Positions 1 to 8,573 of a DNA stretch of 64,000 nucleotides are shown here, piece after piece; the first letter of the stretch is position 1; each line of letters begins with the position of its first letter. Source of the stretch: Aequoribacter fuscus. Lineage in GTDB: Bacteria > Pseudomonadota > Gammaproteobacteria > Pseudomonadales > Halieaceae. The translations under genes and the position numbers were made by a program. The stretch covers positions 1,922,001 to 1,986,000 of the forward strand of contig NZ_CP036423.1 in NCBI RefSeq assembly GCF_009910365.1, in the 5' to 3' direction. The notes under the pieces were generated by a model, which searched no databases, was not told the DNA's origin, and was given only the letters and a program-made list of their open reading frames with translations.

Positions 1-17
1 AGCGAGCTAACCCGACA

Positions 18-503
18 TTAATTCGACGCGATAGCTGAAACTTCAATCAGTATTCTGGAGTCAGCGAGTGTTTCCACGCCAATCATGCTGAAAGCGTGTG
101 CCGGAAACGGCTGACCCTCAAGTGCTACGGCCATTCCTGCCATGATTTCCTGTGCAGCTTCTGCATTCAGGCCGCGAATATACAAGGTACTACTGACGAT
201 ATCTTCCGGCTCGGCCCCCGCCGCGCGAATCGCGAGAATGACATTCCCAAGTGCTTGTATTGTTTGCGCACGGTAATCACCAATTCCCACGAGTTTCATG
301 TTTTCGTCATAGGCGACCTGCCCCGCAACGTAAATCGTCTCGCGGCCGGTTGTCGCCATCACTTGATGGAAACCTGGCATTGCGAACAAGCCGGGGGGAT
401 CTATCGCCCGATGGGTAAGTGGCTGGCTTTGAGGGCCAGTGGCGGAGCACCCTTGTGTGACAATCGCCGCAAAAACAACCAGCCATGCATATAAAGGTTT
501 CAC
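18..503 (-). CDS. RidA/YjgF-family lipoprotein
   Basis: 161 aa. The N-terminus is a lipoprotein signal peptide with lipobox VTQGC, so the product is probably anchored in a membrane facing the periplasm, unusual because classical RidA is cytosolic. The rest is a RidA fold (YVAGQVAYD near residue 58, DIVSSTLYI near 101). Known RidA imine deaminases use a conserved arginine after a Pro-Ala in the C-terminal third. Here the matching stretch reads PAHAF, with histidine in its place, so archetypal deaminase activity is doubtful. It is the last gene of a leftward cluster, 26 bp after a FAD oxidoreductase. An imine or other reactive product of that enzyme could be its ligand, but that is inferred from position only. 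Confidence 0.8.
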   Translation of the reverse strand: MKPLYAWLVVFAAIVTQGCSATGPQSQPLTHRAIDPPGLFAMPGFHQVMATTGRETIYVAGQVAYDENMKLVGIGDYRAQTIQALGNVILAIRAAGAEPEDIVSSTLYIRGLNAEAAQEIMAGMAVALEGQPFPAHAFSMIGVETLADSRILIEVSAIASN

Positions 504-529
504 TAACGTTCTCCGTAAAAGGTTTTTGC

Positions 530-2032
530 TTACAGGATACCGAGGCGCTGCGCTATACGTGCCGCCGGAATCATCAGGCTGCGGATCAAGAACTCCTGCT
601 TCCCAGGATTTGAGACTGCTTGTGGGCGTTCAATAGGAAACGGCAGTTGATCGAGACGGTCACGGGCGATAGCCGTTGCGAGCGCCCTACCCATCAACGG
701 CGCCATGACGTTGCCCCAGGCATTGAAGTGCATCAAACCGTAGATGCCGGGCCTCAATTCGTACATTCCTGGGAACTCCTGCTGCCGCATTGCGACCTTT
801 CCTGTCCAGTAGGCCTGGAGTTTGATGGGGAACTCTCGTGTCACAGGCCACGTACGATGTATCCACGCCAAATGCTGCTGAAAGTGCCAGTCGGCATCCC
901 AAGGTTTACTCCGGCTGGGCATAGAAGCCGTGATGATACGGTCGTGACCGTCGATCAGAAATGGATTGAGGTCGAAGGGCACCTGCGCGAGTGTTGCTCT
1001 GCTGGGCATAATTTGGTCCCGCAGCTCGTGTGGCAGTGGCCCACTGGACAGTGCATAGGCGGTCATCGGATAACAGGATTGCCGTAGCTCGGGTACCACG
1101 TCGGTTGCATAGGCGTTAGTGCAGAAAACCACCCGCTTGCAGCGCACCGTTGATCCATTCTGCACGCGAACGCGCCAATCGTCGCCGTTCTGCGACAAGC
1201 TGGTGACTTCAGTGTCGCCAAAGATGCGTGCGCCCTGCGCACGCGCCGCAGCGCTCATGCCGGCGGTAAACAGGTAGGGATTGATGCGTCCTCCCGAGGG
1301 ATACAGAACCCCGTGGGAGTAATAGTTGGAACCCGTCATTGCAAGCATGGCAGGCGCATCGACAGATTCCAGATTCTGCCCTAACTTGTCGGCGGGCTGC
1401 GTCGAAGCCGCATGAAACTTCTCAAAGGCACTTTGCGACGTCATGGCATTAAGATAGCCGCTTTGCGTGGCATCACAGTCAATATTGTAGCGCTGCGCAA
1501 TCTCGAACGGGATACCGTGATGCTCCCGAAAGAGTTCAAAAAAAGCGCGGCCTTGATCAGGGAACGACTCGAAGACACTCATGTCACGCAGTAGTGGCAG
1601 CACATGACCAGCATTGCGGCCCGAGGCGCCCCAGCCGGGTTGGTGCATTTCCAACACGACAGTACTGAGTCCCAGCTCGGTCAGGTGCAAAGCCAGGGAG
1701 CTGCCGGCGAGTCCCGCACCCACAACCACAACATCTGCTGTCAGGTCTTGCTCTAGCGCTGGGTAATCGGGAGCAACGCCCAAAGTTTGGGTCCAGCCGC
1801 TATTGGCGATTGGCACACTACCTTGCTCATAGAGATCTTCCGTAGCATGGTGCCCCTGCACTGTCGTGCCGCTGGCGACCTCCGTGTCAGCAGCGTTACC
1901 GCAGCCCGCCAGTGCGCTGCCCATCATCAGATATCCCCCGTTGCGCAATATATCGCGTCGAGTTAATGAATCATCGACGCGATTGTCGGCTTTGATGACC
2001 ACAGGGAGATCTCCTGTTTTCCTAATGTTCAT
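530..2032 (-). CDS. Tat-exported FAD-dependent oxidoreductase (DAO family)
   Basis: 500 aa. Residues about 22-45 form a Tat-type signal (SLTRRDILRNGG) followed by a hydrophobic stretch ending in LAGCG, so the protein is probably a Tat-translocated lipoprotein folded with its cofactor. A Rossmann dinucleotide site follows (VVVVGAGLAGSSLA near residue 100), then WGASGRNAGH, typical of DAO/DadA/PuuB amine or amino-acid oxidoreductases. The C-terminal region has the usual substrate-domain return (LMHFNAWGNVMAP). Its ATG overlaps the stop of the upstream PQQ-protein gene by 4 bp, indicating translational coupling. The likely reaction is oxidation of an amine, amino acid or N-methyl compound. The substrate is not identifiable. 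Confidence 0.85.
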   Translation of the reverse strand: MNIRKTGDLPVVIKADNRVDDSLTRRDILRNGGYLMMGSALAGCGNAADTEVASGTTVQGHHATEDLYEQGSVPIANSGWTQTLGVAPDYPALEQDLTADVVVVGAGLAGSSLALHLTELGLSTVVLEMHQPGWGASGRNAGHVLPLLRDMSVFESFPDQGRAFFELFREHHGIPFEIAQRYNIDCDATQSGYLNAMTSQSAFEKFHAASTQPADKLGQNLESVDAPAMLAMTGSNYYSHGVLYPSGGRINPYLFTAGMSAAARAQGARIFGDTEVTSLSQNGDDWRVRVQNGSTVRCKRVVFCTNAYATDVVPELRQSCYPMTAYALSSGPLPHELRDQIMPSRATLAQVPFDLNPFLIDGHDRIITASMPSRSKPWDADWHFQQHLAWIHRTWPVTREFPIKLQAYWTGKVAMRQQEFPGMYELRPGIYGLMHFNAWGNVMAPLMGRALATAIARDRLDQLPFPIERPQAVSNPGKQEFLIRSLMIPAARIAQRLGIL

Positions 2033-3972
2033 TGACCATCTACCGTATAAACAAGCAGGGCATTGCCGGATTTCATGATAGAGCTTGCGCCGGAAGTGAT
2101 AAAGAGAGCTTCCCTGCCAACTGTGACGGGGTAGCCGCTGACCTGCCCACCACTTGCCGTGCCGTTAACCCCATCGTATTCGATGGCGGTATCAATTTCG
2201 CGCAGCAAACGTCCGTCCCCTGTGGCGTAGATGCGCACATAGCCATCCCAGAAGCCGGCGAACACCATATCTGAGACCACGGTAACCGCCGCTACTTGGC
2301 CGGCGATACAGTTTTGGCTCTTATCCCAATTACAAGCCGCCTGAGGAGCTTTGGTGCGCCATACCACCTCTCCGTTGGCGGGATTGAGCGCAACCAGCGA
2401 ACCGGTGAGGCGCTGCTCGGGAGAATCAACATCAGAGATGGGCACGTAAATCTTCTTGTCATCTGCCCCTAAGCCATACATAACGCCACCCAGGTCACCA
2501 CCCTCTGAGACCTGTGTGGACCAGAGCACCTTGCCGCCCAAGTTCGGGTCAATACCGTGGACCTTACCCGATTTCTGCCCGACAACCAGGATGTCTTTGC
2601 CATCAGGGAGCGGATGAATAAGCACAGAGGTCCCCATGGAGAAGAAATTTCTGCAGTCTGTTACCCGCTCGGCGCAAATGCGGCTGCGTTCGTCGGGTTC
2701 GGGCAGGAATGATTGCTCCCAAGCCCGTTTACCGGTTTGCAGGTCATAAGCGATGACAGAGTATGGCCCTGCAGCACCGGTAAAGCCGTATTCCTCCGCA
2801 GTAGTCGCATAGACCACACCTCTTTTCGCATCAATAGTTAGCGGCGTGTAGGTTGATGCGCCAGCGGGGCCCTGCTGGAACTGCCCGGATGCGTGCTCTT
2901 TGCTCAGTGGCGCAGCAGCGCTCTGAGTGCTGTGATGTTGTGACTCTAGCACTAGCGAAGCTAGTGACTCGGTGATGTGATGCTGTTTCCACAGCAGCCT
3001 GCCACTGCGTAAATCAACCGCAGCCACGCCGCCGCGCGCGCTACAGCAAAAGTAGCTTTTGTCATGCGTTAAGGGATCTTCCATGGATGAGAGCGGGATG
3101 TAGACGATCCCGTCATATACCGTAGGCGCCGACGTTATGCGCGTCAGGACATGGTTCTCGACATTGGTTTGCCACAGGATTGCTCCGGAAGCCGCATTGA
3201 GGGCAAACACCGTGCCCGTATCATCGCCAAACAGCGCTACGCTGGACGCCGCGTTTTTATCACGTCCACTGCTATCGTCAAACGCGACGACGGTGACCGC
3301 GCGCACAATCCGGCCTTGCGTGGGATAGGCCCACTGCGCGCAGCCGCGCTCGGCATTCAGCGCAACAACGTAACCCGTACCGGCGAGAAACAGGGAGTCG
3401 CCTGCTTGTGTAACCGGGCCCGCGGCCCCTCCGGGATAGGCATAGCTCCACTTGAGCTGCAAGCGCGCCACCGCGCTTGCGGTGAATTCCGGGTGCTGGC
3501 GAGAACGACGCCCACGAATATCGCCGTGAGTGCTGCTCCAGTCGCCTTCCATTAGCGCTACGCTGGCTGGAAGGTTGGCACACAGCTGCGTGGCGGGATT
3601 GACGATCTCCTTCGGTTCGCGCCCGGTGAGCAGTTTCACCAATGACTTGATCTGCTCGTCTGCAAGGCCTTCCACCATAGGTGCCATGGCACCACTACGC
3701 AGTGCTTGGTAGACACCTTCTGGGGGGCGATAACGCAACGAGGCACGCGGCGGCGTTCGTCCCTCGGCGTTGTCATGGCATTGCGCGCAGCGGTCTGCAT
3801 AGATTTTCGCCGCAGGTGAATCGGCGTTTAAGGCGTGGAAGTTGATGTTACCCATACCATCCATTAAGGGCTCATCCTGGCTCCAAACCACAGACGCGAA
3901 AAGCAACCCTGCCAGAATTGCAGTCACCAAGGTCGAGCCTCTTGTATAGCCGATAAGGTGTGTAAACATCAC
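2029..3972 (-). CDS. Cytochrome c/PQQ-type dehydrogenase (quinohaemoprotein)
   Basis: 647 aa. It has an N-terminal signal peptide (about residues 1-31), then a cytochrome c domain with the haem site CAQCH near residue 62. A PQQ-enzyme beta-propeller follows, with repeated blades such as GYVVALNAERG and GSLVALNPANGEVVW. The layout resembles polyvinyl-alcohol dehydrogenase and related haem/PQQ alcohol dehydrogenases, so it probably oxidises an alcohol or amine in the periplasm and passes electrons to its own haem. It lies 9 bp after the TonB-receptor gene and overlaps the next gene by 4 bp, so receptor, dehydrogenase, oxidoreductase and RidA protein form one operon. Substrate unknown. Confidence 0.8.
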   Translation of the reverse strand: MMFTHLIGYTRGSTLVTAILAGLLFASVVWSQDEPLMDGMGNINFHALNADSPAAKIYADRCAQCHDNAEGRTPPRASLRYRPPEGVYQALRSGAMAPMVEGLADEQIKSLVKLLTGREPKEIVNPATQLCANLPASVALMEGDWSSTHGDIRGRRSRQHPEFTASAVARLQLKWSYAYPGGAAGPVTQAGDSLFLAGTGYVVALNAERGCAQWAYPTQGRIVRAVTVVAFDDSSGRDKNAASSVALFGDDTGTVFALNAASGAILWQTNVENHVLTRITSAPTVYDGIVYIPLSSMEDPLTHDKSYFCCSARGGVAAVDLRSGRLLWKQHHITESLASLVLESQHHSTQSAAAPLSKEHASGQFQQGPAGASTYTPLTIDAKRGVVYATTAEEYGFTGAAGPYSVIAYDLQTGKRAWEQSFLPEPDERSRICAERVTDCRNFFSMGTSVLIHPLPDGKDILVVGQKSGKVHGIDPNLGGKVLWSTQVSEGGDLGGVMYGLGADDKKIYVPISDVDSPEQRLTGSLVALNPANGEVVWRTKAPQAACNWDKSQNCIAGQVAAVTVVSDMVFAGFWDGYVRIYATGDGRLLREIDTAIEYDGVNGTASGGQVSGYPVTVGREALFITSGASSIMKSGNALLVYTVDGQ

Positions 3973-3981
3973 TGTAAGCCC

Positions 3982-6363
3982 CTAATACCGATAGCTGAGG
4001 TCGAAACCCACGCTGCGCAATTCCCGGTACGTGTTCACTGCAAAGCCGAGGGCACCAAAATCGACACCAAATTCGCGCACCTTTTCATTGCCGAGGTTTC
4101 TGCCCCAAGCGGCTACACTCAGCTCACCGTGGGGCACCGGAATATCGGCCAGCGTCAGGCGCGCATTGAAAAGCGTGTAAGAATCAGCCCGGTCGTACAG
4201 ATTCAGTTGCGTCTGAAAGGTTCTATCGCCGGAATAGGCAACATCGAACTGTGCAATCCACTGGCCGTAGCCCATGTGCGGAAAGGTGTACTGCAAGATC
4301 GCCGAGGCGTTGCTCTTGGGTGATCCCGCAATGGTGCTGGCGGTATTGGCAATATCGGCAGTCAGTGGTTCGCCGTCCTCTCCCCTCGCGGGGAAACCTG
4401 TTATCGGATCCGAGACACTGGTGATGAATTTATTGTAAGACAGATCGGTGTAGCCATAGCTGAATGTTGCCAACAAGGCATCAGTCGGCATAACGGTAAG
4501 TTCTAGCTCTGCCCCCCATGCCTCGGATTCCCCTGCGTTGACCAGCTTTGAGGAAGCGCCACCGGAGCCCGCTTCAAATTGTGAAACCTGCTGGTCCTCA
4601 TATTCGTAGTAAAACAGTGCGCCGTTAAGACGTACCCGGTTCTCCATCCATTCACTCTTGCCACCCAATTCAAAAGAGGTAACATTTTCTTCGTTTACAG
4701 GATCTTCAAACGATGTTTGGGTGGTGGCGCGAACGTTATAGCCGCCGGCACGATAGCCCGTTGCGATCTTGCCGTAGAGCATCAGATCATCGGATGCGGT
4801 GTAGGTCATGGTCAGATTAGGATTGAACTTACTCCAGGAGTCACTGGCTGACAGCGTCGTTTCGCCTACGTCGTCAAACGTGTTGGTCAGGCGAAGTTCG
4901 CGCTCATCCTCACTCCAACGCATCCCGAGTGTTGCCGCCCACTTTGGACTGATGTCATAGGTAAACTGGCTGTAAAGCGCCCAGGCATCGTTGTCTGCTT
5001 CATAATAGTTCGCGCCAGAGTTTAGTACGATGCTTTTGCCGAAACAGTCACCGGCACAGAGAAAAGCTTGCGTTCCCGCGTCCAAACTTCCGAGTGCCAG
5101 CAGCGCCGGGAAAACAAACTGCTGAGGATCGGCTTGCCGCCCCTCCTCTCCAAAAAAGTAGACGCCCGCAGTGTAGGAAAGTCGATCATCAGCGAGTGCG
5201 CCGATGACCTGGAACTCCTGGGACCATTGTTCGTGTTCATTAAAACCCTGCGAATCAAACATTTGCACGAAGTCACCGGCAGGCACTGTCGTACCATCAA
5301 ATGATGCTGAGAGAAGCGTCTGCCCATCGCTAGGGAACTCTCCAAAACCCTGACTGGCATAGCGATTGGTGAACTCGCGCCACGAGGAAATCGACTTCAG
5401 TGTGTAGCTGTCTGCCTCCCAAGCGAGTGTGAGTGCGTGACCGTCAATCTCCATCGACTGATCCTTGCCATCACCGATAAACGGCAGGCTGCCCGACCGC
5501 CTGGGTGATGCGGCCGCCGCAGCCTGCTCATACTGCCCGCCGCCGAGGCTCAGCTGCAGCGGGCGCACAAAGCTGATTTGACTGAGGTTGGTGTTAGAGT
5601 CCTGCTGAAAATGGTCAAAGGTGTAGTCCGCGACCAAGCGTTCTGTTGGGGTCCATCGCACCGCCAGGCGCACCGCCTGCTGATCGTATTGGCCCAAGTC
5701 ACCGCCCGTATAAGCGCTGCGCACCAATCCACCGCGCTCGCCATGGGTAAAACTTAGCCGCGCTGACAGGTTCGACCACTCGGGGGTTTCTATAGAAGTG
5801 GCACTGCGCAGCAGCTCGCGCTCACCCATCGTCACTTTCTGCTCGAAACCGAATTCGCCCGATGGCTTCTGGGTGACAATATTGATGGCACCGCCTGTGG
5901 TGTTGCGACCAAACAAAGTGCCCTGGGGCCCACGAAGCACCTCAATACGCTCCATATCGACGATTTCGAAGGCGGCCGCCGAGTTGCGCCCAATGTAAAT
6001 ACCGTCGATATAAATTCCCACCGTAGGGTCGATGGCCAAAGAGGGTTCGCTGGAAGCAATGCCACGAATACTGATCCCGTAAGCGTTCTGACTTGCGGGC
6101 GTCTTGTTCATCCGCAGGTTAGGGGTATAAGCCGCGATATCACCGCTTTCGATAACACCAAGATTCTCAAGGCTTTGCTGATCAAAGGCCGTTAAAGAGA
6201 TGGGCGTATCTTGCTGGGACGCGACAACGCGTTCGGCTGTCACCAAGACTTCCTCTAGGCCGCCCCGGGATCCGAATTGCTCTTGACCCAACACCACGGT
6301 GGAACACAAAGCGCTGAGAGCGACGCTCGATAGACGTAACGGTACGTGCGGGATCATTGGCAT
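3982..6363 (-). CDS. TonB-dependent outer-membrane receptor
   Basis: 793 aa from the chosen ATG at 6363, which has GAGG upstream and begins a proper signal peptide. A longer open frame reaches 6462 but would place a non-signal leader in front. The plug domain carries the TonB box-like EEVLVTAERV and the signature GPQGTLFGRNTTGGAINI near residue 140. The barrel ends in LSYRY with a terminal aromatic residue. The sequence resembles the large family of receptors for plant or steroid-like and other organic substrates in marine gammaproteobacteria rather than a clear siderophore receptor. It is the first gene of the leftward operon, so it probably imports the compound oxidised by the following enzymes. 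Confidence 0.9.
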   Translation of the reverse strand: MPMIPHVPLRLSSVALSALCSTVVLGQEQFGSRGGLEEVLVTAERVVASQQDTPISLTAFDQQSLENLGVIESGDIAAYTPNLRMNKTPASQNAYGISIRGIASSEPSLAIDPTVGIYIDGIYIGRNSAAAFEIVDMERIEVLRGPQGTLFGRNTTGGAINIVTQKPSGEFGFEQKVTMGERELLRSATSIETPEWSNLSARLSFTHGERGGLVRSAYTGGDLGQYDQQAVRLAVRWTPTERLVADYTFDHFQQDSNTNLSQISFVRPLQLSLGGGQYEQAAAAASPRRSGSLPFIGDGKDQSMEIDGHALTLAWEADSYTLKSISSWREFTNRYASQGFGEFPSDGQTLLSASFDGTTVPAGDFVQMFDSQGFNEHEQWSQEFQVIGALADDRLSYTAGVYFFGEEGRQADPQQFVFPALLALGSLDAGTQAFLCAGDCFGKSIVLNSGANYYEADNDAWALYSQFTYDISPKWAATLGMRWSEDERELRLTNTFDDVGETTLSASDSWSKFNPNLTMTYTASDDLMLYGKIATGYRAGGYNVRATTQTSFEDPVNEENVTSFELGGKSEWMENRVRLNGALFYYEYEDQQVSQFEAGSGGASSKLVNAGESEAWGAELELTVMPTDALLATFSYGYTDLSYNKFITSVSDPITGFPARGEDGEPLTADIANTASTIAGSPKSNASAILQYTFPHMGYGQWIAQFDVAYSGDRTFQTQLNLYDRADSYTLFNARLTLADIPVPHGELSVAAWGRNLGNEKVREFGVDFGALGFAVNTYRELRSVGFDLSYRY

Positions 6364-6414
6364 GGGAAATTCCTCAAGAGATGATTTATTGGATCGAACA
6401 GAATTCACCATTAT

Positions 6415-6432
6415 ACAAGACGGCTGTCTTGT
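6415..6432. promoter_or_regulatory. Perfect palindrome, probable TetR operator
   Basis: ACAAGAC, a 4-bp spacer GGCT, then GTCTTGT: perfect 7-bp arms. It sits in the 286-bp divergent region between the receptor ATG (6363) and the TetR ATG (6650), 52 bp upstream of the receptor start, where it would overlap the promoter. Size and symmetry fit a TetR-family dimer site. Assignment to the neighbouring regulator is inferred from position. Confidence 0.6.
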
Positions 6433-6649
6433 TGTAAAGTCACTTGTCTTTTCGTGCGCCAATCATAATTTGAGTGGCTTACAGTTTTGGCTGTATTGCC
6501 GGATAACAACTCCAGCTCTGCTGCGGGGCTTCACACCGGGAGCATCAGTCAATAGAATGTCAACGCCCTGCGCAGGAAGTACGATGGCTTCCTGACCTGT
6601 CGGTGTCGCTTCGCGCGAATCCACGGGATGTGAACTGGAACAATTGGCT

Positions 6650-7315
6650 ATGGATTCAACAACTAAGGAGGGCGCTTTTCCCCGCGTATCGGATTCAACG
6701 CAGGAACGGCGCGAACATATTATTCAGGCGGCTACCGGCGTGATTGCGCGGGAGGGACTGGCTGCCCTTTCGGTCCGTTCTGTCGCCACGGCTGCAGGCT
6801 GCTCACGGGGGCTCGTCGAGCATTATTTTCGCAATAAAAATGCGCTATTGGTGGCTTCCAACGATTGGGCAAATGCCACATATCTGAAACGCGTGCAGAC
6901 GGCAGTTGATAAAAAAAGTGGGCTTCAGGCGCTCGAACTGCGCCTGCGCAACCTGATACCCTACACCGACACGATTTATGATGAATGGAAAGTGCGTGTC
7001 GCGTTTTGGCATCAAGGGGTGACTCTGCCCTTAGTGGAAGAGGCGAACAACCGATCGTTCTATGAGGTATACCATGCGATTCTGGAGGATATGCGTCAGG
7101 CTCAGGCGGCTGGCGAGCTTGCAGCTGGTATTCCGCTGCGCGTGACATCGGAGTTATTGCTGATGACCATGATTGGCTTGTGCATGAGCAGCATCAATGA
7201 CACCAACCTGCGCCGAAAGGCGCCCCTTGACCGTCGTCTAGCCATGATCCTCGGTTTCCTCAAGACAGGCGATGCAGCGGCACTTGAAGTCGGGGATCCT
7301 GAAACAGAATATTAA
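6650..7315 (+). CDS. TetR/AcrR-family transcriptional regulator
   Basis: 221 aa from ATG 6650. A TTG two codons earlier is an alternative. The N-terminal helix-turn-helix is clear: IIQAATGVIAREGLAALSVRSV followed in the next helix by AAGCSRGLVEHYFRNKNALL (residues about 23-66). The C-terminal ligand domain, with an LRNLIPYTDTIYDEWKV stretch, resembles the BetI-like group. It is divergent from the receptor/dehydrogenase operon and the shared region holds a perfect palindrome at 6415-6432. It probably represses the operon until a substrate or intermediate binds. The ligand cannot be read from sequence. Confidence 0.85.
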   Translation: MDSTTKEGAFPRVSDSTQERREHIIQAATGVIAREGLAALSVRSVATAAGCSRGLVEHYFRNKNALLVASNDWANATYLKRVQTAVDKKSGLQALELRLRNLIPYTDTIYDEWKVRVAFWHQGVTLPLVEEANNRSFYEVYHAILEDMRQAQAAGELAAGIPLRVTSELLLMTMIGLCMSSINDTNLRRKAPLDRRLAMILGFLKTGDAAALEVGDPETEY

Positions 7316-7786
7316 ACGTGCCCCGTCATCGCCCTTATATGACGACTGGAGAGCCTCGTCAGGATTAAAGGGCACGGAAATCTCCGTGACTGGTGATTGA
7401 TGGTGTACCAAAAATTGGAGATTCACTCACAGCGTACAACTTGCAAAGCGGAAAAGGCGCTGGGAGGACGTAGCCTTATAGATGGTATATCTAAAGCTCA
7501 GGCGCCCCGGAAATTAGTACTCAACTCGGGTTTCAATAGCTTATTTTCCTGCTGAACGGCGATATCGTGAAAGACACCATGCTCAGAAATTTCTTTGAAA
7601 TATTCCCCCTGGATTACTTACCAACCCTTTGACAACGAGGGATTCGAACCCTGAGCCATGCGTTTTGGCGCCTCGCCATGCCCCTTAATGCCTTCTAAAT
7701 CAGAGAGTTAAAAAATGGGCCCGGCATGTGAGGGCGTCAGAAGGCGTGAGGATGGTCCCATGGTGGTCCCAAATTATTCCGGACAG
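7316..7786. other. Gene-free stretch with a tRNA T-arm-like scrap
   Basis: No convincing coding frame. It holds a 6-bp hairpin at 7373-7388 (CACGGA/TCCGTG) without a following T-run. At 7638-7652 the minus strand reads AGGGTTCGAATCCCT, the hallmark of a tRNA T-arm, but no acceptor, D or anticodon arms can be folded around it. It may be the scar of a tRNA gene or an old attachment site at the start of the accessory region. Confidence 0.3.
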
Positions 7787-8149
7787 CTACTGATAAGCCT
7801 TGTCGAGTTCGACGGCAAGTGCCGCCAACCGCTTATCTCGCGTCCAAATCTTTGTGGGGCCGCCAAGAAACGTTGACGATAGCAGGTGCGCATCAATATA
7901 CCCCACGCCGCGCCCCATCAATTGGTGCTGTTCAATAAAAAATAAAACTTCCTCATCTGTCGCCGTCACCACCCTCGGTAGATCCGCCAGCAACGCCAGA
8001 ACTTCCGTTCGATTGCCCAAATTACCACAGGCCAGCTCACCGATAACGAATGGGTGGGTTAGTACTTGGGTACTGTCCAGCAGCTGCGCCAGAAGCTTAT
8101 CGCCAGACCTCAGGTGGTCAATCCAGACTGATGTATCGACTAAAATCAT
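7787..8149 (-). CDS. VapC-type PIN-domain ribonuclease toxin
   Basis: 120 aa PIN domain. The acidic residues expected to bind Mg2+ are visible: D5 in LVDTSVWID, E38 in IGELACG, D86 in GYIDAHLL and D105 in TRDKRL. VapC toxins cleave RNA, usually initiator tRNA or 23S rRNA, and are held inactive by VapB. Its start overlaps the stop of the upstream antitoxin gene by 4 bp, the standard arrangement. It lies in the accessory segment next to insertion sequences and may stabilise it. The specific RNA target is unknown. Confidence 0.85.
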   Translation of the reverse strand: MILVDTSVWIDHLRSGDKLLAQLLDSTQVLTHPFVIGELACGNLGNRTEVLALLADLPRVVTATDEEVLFFIEQHQLMGRGVGYIDAHLLSSTFLGGPTKIWTRDKRLAALAVELDKAYQ

Positions 8150-8334
8150 GTACGTCTACGGGGCACAGATTTCAGCTCCGGATCAGTGGCGCCTAGCTTC
8201 GCTAGTCGACGCGCACTTTCACGCTCGATAAGAGCCTTGAGACCTTCGCGTACCAGGGCCGCTTTCTCAACTACCCCGGTAATCCGCTGCGCCTCGGACA
8301 TCAACTGGTCGTCGATAGTAACTGTGGTTCTCAT
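8146..8334 (-). CDS. VapB-type antitoxin
   Basis: 62 aa. The N-terminus MRTTVTIDDQLMSEAQRITG is a ribbon-helix-helix DNA-binding motif typical of VapB/DUF2191 antitoxins. The basic C-terminal tail (PELKSVPRRR) is the usual toxin-wrapping segment. It is first in a two-gene operon with the PIN toxin and probably represses its own promoter together with the toxin. No intact mobile element has captured this pair. Confidence 0.8.
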   Translation of the reverse strand: MRTTVTIDDQLMSEAQRITGVVEKAALVREGLKALIERESARRLAKLGATDPELKSVPRRRT

Positions 8335-8488
8335 AATTTCTTCTCCGATGCTGGAGTAATAACATCGATATCTTACACCATTTGATGCTATTTTTGATGT
8401 TCGTTGACTCCATTGGTATTAATGAAATGAACCATCCTCATCACTAGTATTTCCTGGTTTGTCCTGTCGGATAAATGTAAGCAATGGG

Positions 8489-8502
8489 ATGGACTCCTCC
8501 TC
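8489..8502 (+). repeat. Left subterminal inverted repeat of the IS110-type element
   Basis: ATGGACTCCTCCTC, a perfect match to the complement of 9889-9902. Confidence 0.8.
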
Positions 8503-8573
8503 ACCTAACCGGCATCTACGTGCCAAAATGGTGAGTGATAAGCCAACCATCATGAAGATGAGGAGAAGCCCAG

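Noticed and set aside
7373-7388. Terminator downstream of the TetR gene
   Set aside because: A 6-bp hairpin exists but there is no following T-run on either strand.
7638-7652. tRNA gene from the T-arm sequence
   Set aside because: Only the T-arm can be formed. No acceptor, D or anticodon arms or CCA were found around it.
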